This document shows, piece after piece, positions 59,685-64,000 of a stretch of 64,000 nt of DNA. Both the position numbers and the translations under genes were made by a program. The stretch is taken from assembly GCA_037954665.1 (NCBI GenBank), contig JBBMOL010000245.1:1-64000 (forward strand), written 5' to 3'. Source of the stretch: Laguncularia racemosa (taxonomy: Eukaryota; Streptophyta; Magnoliopsida; Myrtales; Combretaceae). Every line of letters starts with the position of its first letter. Within the stretch, counting starts at the first letter, position 1. The notes under the pieces were generated by a model, which did no database searches, was not told the DNA's origin, and was given only the letters and a program-made list of their open reading frames with translations.

Positions 59685-61275
59685 CTAGTAGTTATTCATC
59701 TTCCTACATTTCATCCTGATTTCTCCCCTGCGGCCAGTCAATGGAGAAATATTGCCCATCCTGATCATGGACTTTGACGAATTGCTCAAAGAAAGCCTCA
59801 TTGTTGTACAAATATTGCTTAATCAATGCCAGTGATTCGGCGTTCTTGGTTACCAAAACATCATCAGAGCTCAACAGACCCTTGTAAGCTAACAAGTTCT
59901 TGAAGTAGCTGTTGTCAAATTCGATCGGGCTAACATAGTCCAGGAAGAAGAGGTTCTGGTCACCTCCAGATCTAGGGCAGCGGGTACGGCGTTGATCAGC
60001 ATAAGATTGGTCAAGGGTGTAGTCTGGTTGGCCATTTCCTGTCTGGTTGTACAACCTCTGCCTGAAGCTGGTGCACTGGCATTTCCAATGGTGTGGCTTC
60101 CTGTTTTAAAAAATGCAAAAGAGATTTTTACAAATCGCAAGATAGTATGTATTTCATGGATCGTCTTTCTTATGTTACGTGTGAGGTCAATTCAACAAGG
60201 GCTTGTTTGTTCAAGTTTGTCAAGAAAATAGTGTGAGTTTACCGGATAGAGCCACAAGATCAACAATATTAAGTCCCTGAAGCTTGAATTTGGTGAGGAT
60301 GGTCTGGAAAGTGTTGTTTGGGGCAGGAATGTCATTGTTGGAGCCACTGAAGCTTGCATCCCTAGAGTCCGTCCTTCCTAGAGGTACCTCCCAGCTTGGT
60401 CCAACGGTCTTAAAATGAAGACATGAATCAACAAGAGCTGCTTCAGATTGTAGGAAAATAATTTTTGTTGTTCAGATCATACTTTGATGTTTGAATCTCA
60501 ATTATGCGTGGGACGGTTTCTTAGTGCTACTTTGTGAAAAGTAATTGGAATTTGACATTAATTTTGTCACTTACGAGGACAGTGGAATCTCGAGCAGCCA
60601 AAGCCAGGATATCCGCACAAGAAACTGTTTCAGGGCATTCCTTCTCAATGGCAGCTTTCACCTCGTCAATGACTTCAAATCCTCGAGCTGAGTTCTTGTT
60701 AGGATAAGACCTCTTCTCACTGATAAGGCTTCCATTGCTATCCAACAATATTGATGCGTCTCAACCCTCTTCACATTTTCCCAACGTTTCAGTCATAGTC
60801 AATTACAATTCAAACAACTTAGGAGCTTCCAAGACGAGGGCATAATAAATAGAAGAATCCATGATCATGTTGAATATTGCTGCATTTTGTTGATATTAGC
60901 CTCATAATGATTCCAAATCTTATTATGCAAATTTTACTGTGGAAATTTCGAAGTAAAACTCGATGCCCCATGTAATGAATAAATGTAAAGTTTTGTGTAA
61001 GGGAATGATAAACAACGAAGACTTCAAATATAGACCTTGACAAAGGAATCATGAAAATGCAGCCTAAGCAATGAAGCCGCCATACGAGCTTCTTTCGCAA
61101 CAGCGTTGGCCACGATGGACTTAACAATCTCTTGAGCTCTGGGGCAGGAATGGTCATAAAATTGCGGGTAAAGGTAACTACCCATGTTCTTCTTGCTACC
61201 GAAGGAAAGAGGAGCAAAGGCGAGGATCGCAAAAACGATGAGAGAGCTCACACCCACACCCACACCCTGCCTCAT
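59685..61275 (-). pseudogene. Class III peroxidase pseudogene, paralogue of 20541-22125
   Basis: Exons by comparison: 61036-61275, 60575-60766, 60243-60408 and 59685-60100. Exons 2 to 4 have the same lengths as the live gene, and introns (269, 166, 142 bp) differ by at most 1 bp; splice sites are still GT-AG. Inactivating changes: HDCF became HDSF in exon 1; the next conserved cysteine became TGA (60761-60763, second codon of exon 2); one base is lost near 60077 just after the proximal-His segment GSHTIGN; one base is gained near 59774. Other cysteines and the distal His survive. Exon 1 has a duplicated VG in the signal peptide. The upstream homology ends near 61315, so the TATA region was lost. 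Confidence 0.93.
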
Positions 61276-61332
61276 CTTGCACTTTCTTTCGCCTAAGCCT
61301 GACAAAATGGACCTAAGTAAATACACGAATAT

Positions 61333-61335
<3 letters not shown>

Positions 61336-61371
<36 letters not shown>

Positions 61372-61402
61372 TATATACAAATATATATATATATATATAT
61401 AT
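61336..61402. repeat. Compound (CA)n(TA)n microsatellite
   Basis: About 30 bp of CA repeat followed by about 24 bp of TA repeat, at the point where similarity to the live peroxidase promoter ends. Confidence 0.9.
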
Positions 61403-61849
61403 TCAGCTAAGATTAATATTGTAAATAATCTAAAGGGATTGGCGGCAATTTGGTAATTCTCACGAAAACTATAAATAGACTGTTATAAACTCTATTGACT
61501 TTTTTCCTTCCTTTGTCTCTCATAAAACCCTAGAGCCTTCTTATGTGAATCTATAGAGAAAGAGACAACCTTTTTACACTACTAGTTTATTGGATTAAGA
61601 TAAATACATAAATCAACGATTGTGAATCGTGATTTACTTATGTATATGGTAGCGTAGAGAAATAAAGTATTGAGGTTTACAGATTTAGATCAATCTATGA
61701 TACATAAAGGACAAAACAAGCGATTCGCGCATCATGATAACAATTCGGGTCAAGTAAGTGTATCTATTAATGTATTACATTATAAATTTTATGTTAGATG
61801 GATCAATTAGGTTAAATTGAATAGAAATCGAGTTGAGAGATCGATTTAC

Positions 61850-62425
61850 AAGGTGTACAGTGAGATACACGGCCTCTCAACATGATCATGCTGGAGCCGT
61901 ATTGAAAACTCAAAGTGAACCGAGAGATACATGGCCTCCCGACATGATTGTGTTGGAGACCGTGTTGAAAATGAAAGGTGAATAGAGAGATACAAGACCT
62001 CTCAGCATGACCGTATTGAGATCGTGTTGAAAAAAAAGAAAAAAATTTCAACATGACCTATCGTGTTGATGAATAGTAAACAGAGAGATACATGACCTCT
62101 CAACATGACCATGTTGAAGACCATGTTAAAAAAAAAAAAATAGTGAATAGGGAGAGATACATGACTCAATGTTAGAAAAGAAAAAAAAATGACCTCTCAA
62201 CATGACCATGTTGAAAAAAAAAGAAAGAATTGGCATAGTGAATAGAGAGAGGTACATGACCATATTGTGGCCATGTTAGAAAAAAAAAAAAAAAACCTCT
62301 CAACATGACCATGTTGAGACCGTATAACAAAAAAAAATAAAATAAATTTATAAGGCCTTTGGCACGGTCGTGTGCCACCCGGCACTCAACTACATGGCTC
62401 CCAACATGACCGTGTTGAGTTGAAA
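61850..62425 (+). repeat. Dyad-rich tandem array
   Basis: About seven degenerate units of 60-95 bp, each with GAGAGATACA, GACCTCTCAACATGACC and ATGTTG..., separated by A-rich spacers. The 16-mer CAACATGACCATGTTG occurs at 62101-62116, 62198-62213 and 62301-62316. Confidence 0.75.
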
Positions 62426-62825
62426 TGTGACTAGTCTCCTTTTGATATTTATAGGAATACAATTTTAAAAGCAAATAATTTGAATCATGTATAGATTTGG
62501 AAGAATTGTGAAGCTAGAAAGGTATAAGACAAACCAAGTATTAAGAGTCAGGTACGTGTATACCATGTTTATTGTTTGTGCTTGATAAATTAGATTTTGT
62601 GTGTGAGTTTAATGATATTGTAAATGGACCGAATTGAGTGTGCATGTAATTGTGAATTGCTGGGTCCAAGAAACTGAGTGTGGGTTGGTGTTCTTGGAGT
62701 AGCAACTCAGTATGTGACGTTGTCCTTAGTGGAGTTGTGTACTGAAATGATCTGGGTCTTATGTGGAAGGTTGTGTTGTGAAATGTTGTGATGTGGAAAA
62801 TTGTGACATATATTGTGAAAGTTGT

Positions 62826-63150
62826 AGTGTAAGAACTCATGGACTCATAGATAATGGGGAGTACCCATTGTCATATTTATATATATTATTATTATGTATG
62901 GTTGTGGAAGGTTAATGTGTGAGGACTCATAGATTTATGGATAGTGGGGAGTATCCATTGTCATATATATATATATATATATATATTTTTTTATGTATGG
63001 TTGTAGGAGGTGGATGTGTGGGGATTAATGGACTCATAGACAGTGGGGGGTACCTACTATCATATATATATTATCATTATGTATGATAAGAGACTTATGG
63101 ATAAAAGATTACCTTTGTCATATATATAATATATATATATGTATATATTG
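62826..63150 (+). repeat. Second tandem array with TA spacers
   Basis: Four units of roughly 80-110 bp with GGACTCATAGA, GGGGAGTACCCATTGTCATA, a TA run and TATGTATGGTTGT. One related unit lies at about 26350-26450. Confidence 0.7.
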
Positions 63151-63560
63151 TTTGTGGATAGATTGTGAAAGGATGTTTAGGAATGTTATGTGTGAAGATG
63201 TTTTATGTTGTGATTGTGTATCGGCTAAAGACTGTGAAAGATAAATAAAATTGTAAATGAATATTATGGTGCATTTTGCATGTGTTATTGTTTCTAACAT
63301 GGCATATATGTATGTGTGTAGGTATGCATTGTATTGGGTGTTAGCTTACCCCTTGTGGAATTTTTTTTTTAGTTACAGATGCTACCAGAGAGATCGTAAG
63401 ATATGTTGAAAACTTGGGGAATCAGCTCAAGGTCATGATAAGAACTACGCCAACGTGTGACGAAACCCAATACCAATACGTTCGGAATTGCTACCCAAGA
63501 TGCCAAACAATCGAGTGGAAACCGCGACTCGTTGCCTATAAGTGAGACAAGAATCTTGGT

Positions 63561-64000
63561 ATATTATGTAGACGCCACAATCGGGATGAAAGACCGATTG
63601 ATAAGTCGGAATGAATGCTACAGAAGAAAATCCGATAAGTTCTAGAGTAGTTCTTTAAAGAACCAAGAGAGGAATTCTCTCAAAAGTGTTTTCAAACTTG
63701 TATGTTCTATATTCTATGTTCTAAACCCTAGGAGCTTTATATTAGGGTTTACAATTCGTAACAATAAAGGCCCAAAACAACATAACATCATTAAGTTGCG
63801 TAAAAAATAAACAAAACAATGACTTAAAGGCCGGCGGCCTTGGAGCCGTCGTTGGATATATACACGGCCATGTACTTCTAGACGTGTATCTTTCTGTGGA
63901 TATTCTTGACACCATACATGGCCGTGTCTTTGAACCGTGTATATGACCGTGTACGATTCTGTGTAACCTCCAGACTCCTATACGGTTGTGCCTTGTAAAG
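63561..64000. other. Unassigned, LTR-like right end
   Basis: No gene recognised. Repeated ACACGGCCATGTA / ATACATGGCCGTGT elements at about 63850-63990 suggest another LTR continuing past the window. Confidence 0.3.

Larger units (their letters stand above)
61420..63560 (+). mobile_element. LTR-like region with tandem arrays (family unresolved)
   Basis: A possible TGTAAATAATC start at 61420, a TATA box (TATAAATA, 61470-61477), a dyad-rich array, a second array, and a segment GTTAGCTTACCCCTTGTGG near 63340. A comparable segment occurs in the solo LTR at 25238-27030, around 26590. Layout resembles the solo LTRs at 13048 and 25238. The right end and TSD were not found, so the extent is approximate. 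Confidence 0.45.

Noticed and set aside
61024..61380. Longer N-terminus for the second peroxidase starting at 61380
   Set aside because: The additional residues are translated microsatellite (Val-Cys repeats); the start at 61275 matches the live gene.
63457..63645. 62-codon plus-strand frame
   Set aside because: No motif, start context or conservation that I could support.

Overview
The window looks like nuclear DNA of a flowering plant: AT-rich, packed with nested LTR retrotransposons of the plant-only Tat, Athila and Del/Tekay lineages plus L1-type LINEs, and carrying a four-exon class III peroxidase gene with plant splice sites. I cannot name the species. All assignments rest on reading motifs by eye; no alignment or database search was run.

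Only one gene looks intact: a peroxidase 72-like class III peroxidase (20541-22125, minus strand, four exons, 335 codons, all eight conserved cysteines). A second copy lies 37-39 kb away (59685-61275, minus). It keeps nearly the same intron lengths but is dead: a stop replaces one conserved cysteine, its disulphide partner became serine, and exon 4 has one lost and one gained base. Its promoter side is replaced by CA/TA microsatellites.

Layout. 1-1794: most of a Tat-lineage LTR. 1795-4546: a Del/Tekay LTR it sits in. 4547-about 6250: a LINE fragment (minus). 8063-8639: a hAT-like MITE candidate. 9756-18927: an internally deleted Del/Tekay element (minus), split by a solo LTR (13048-15065). 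18928-20540: flank with a MITE-like inverted repeat and a possible orphan exon. 20541-22246: the live peroxidase and its TATA box. 23430-24210: a copia gag relic. 25238-27030: a solo LTR with a perfect target-site duplication (TSD). 27150-53273: an L1-type LINE (minus) whose ORF1 is split by an Athila-like element (32608-53075). That Athila element has a Tat element in its 5' LTR (33455-42069, TSD CATAT) and a Del/Tekay solo LTR in its 3' LTR (47990-52188), which itself carries a truncated Athila-type LTR (49269-49690). 54293-58781: a copia element with a perfect TSD CAAAT. 59685-61275: the peroxidase pseudogene. About 61420-63560: an LTR-like region with two tandem arrays. 63560-64000: unassigned.

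Most interesting observations: (i) the Tat LTR carries tRNA-like A and B boxes upstream of its TATA box, a GC-rich leader ending in a consensus splice donor, and a conserved short inverted repeat; (ii) a 16-bp dyad (CARCATGRCCRTGYTG) recurs in LTRs of apparently unrelated families; (iii) the Athila-LTR/Tat-LTR junction is present twice, which implies a rearrangement or an assembly join; (iv) a 37-bp tandem array lies upstream of the Tat 3' LTR.
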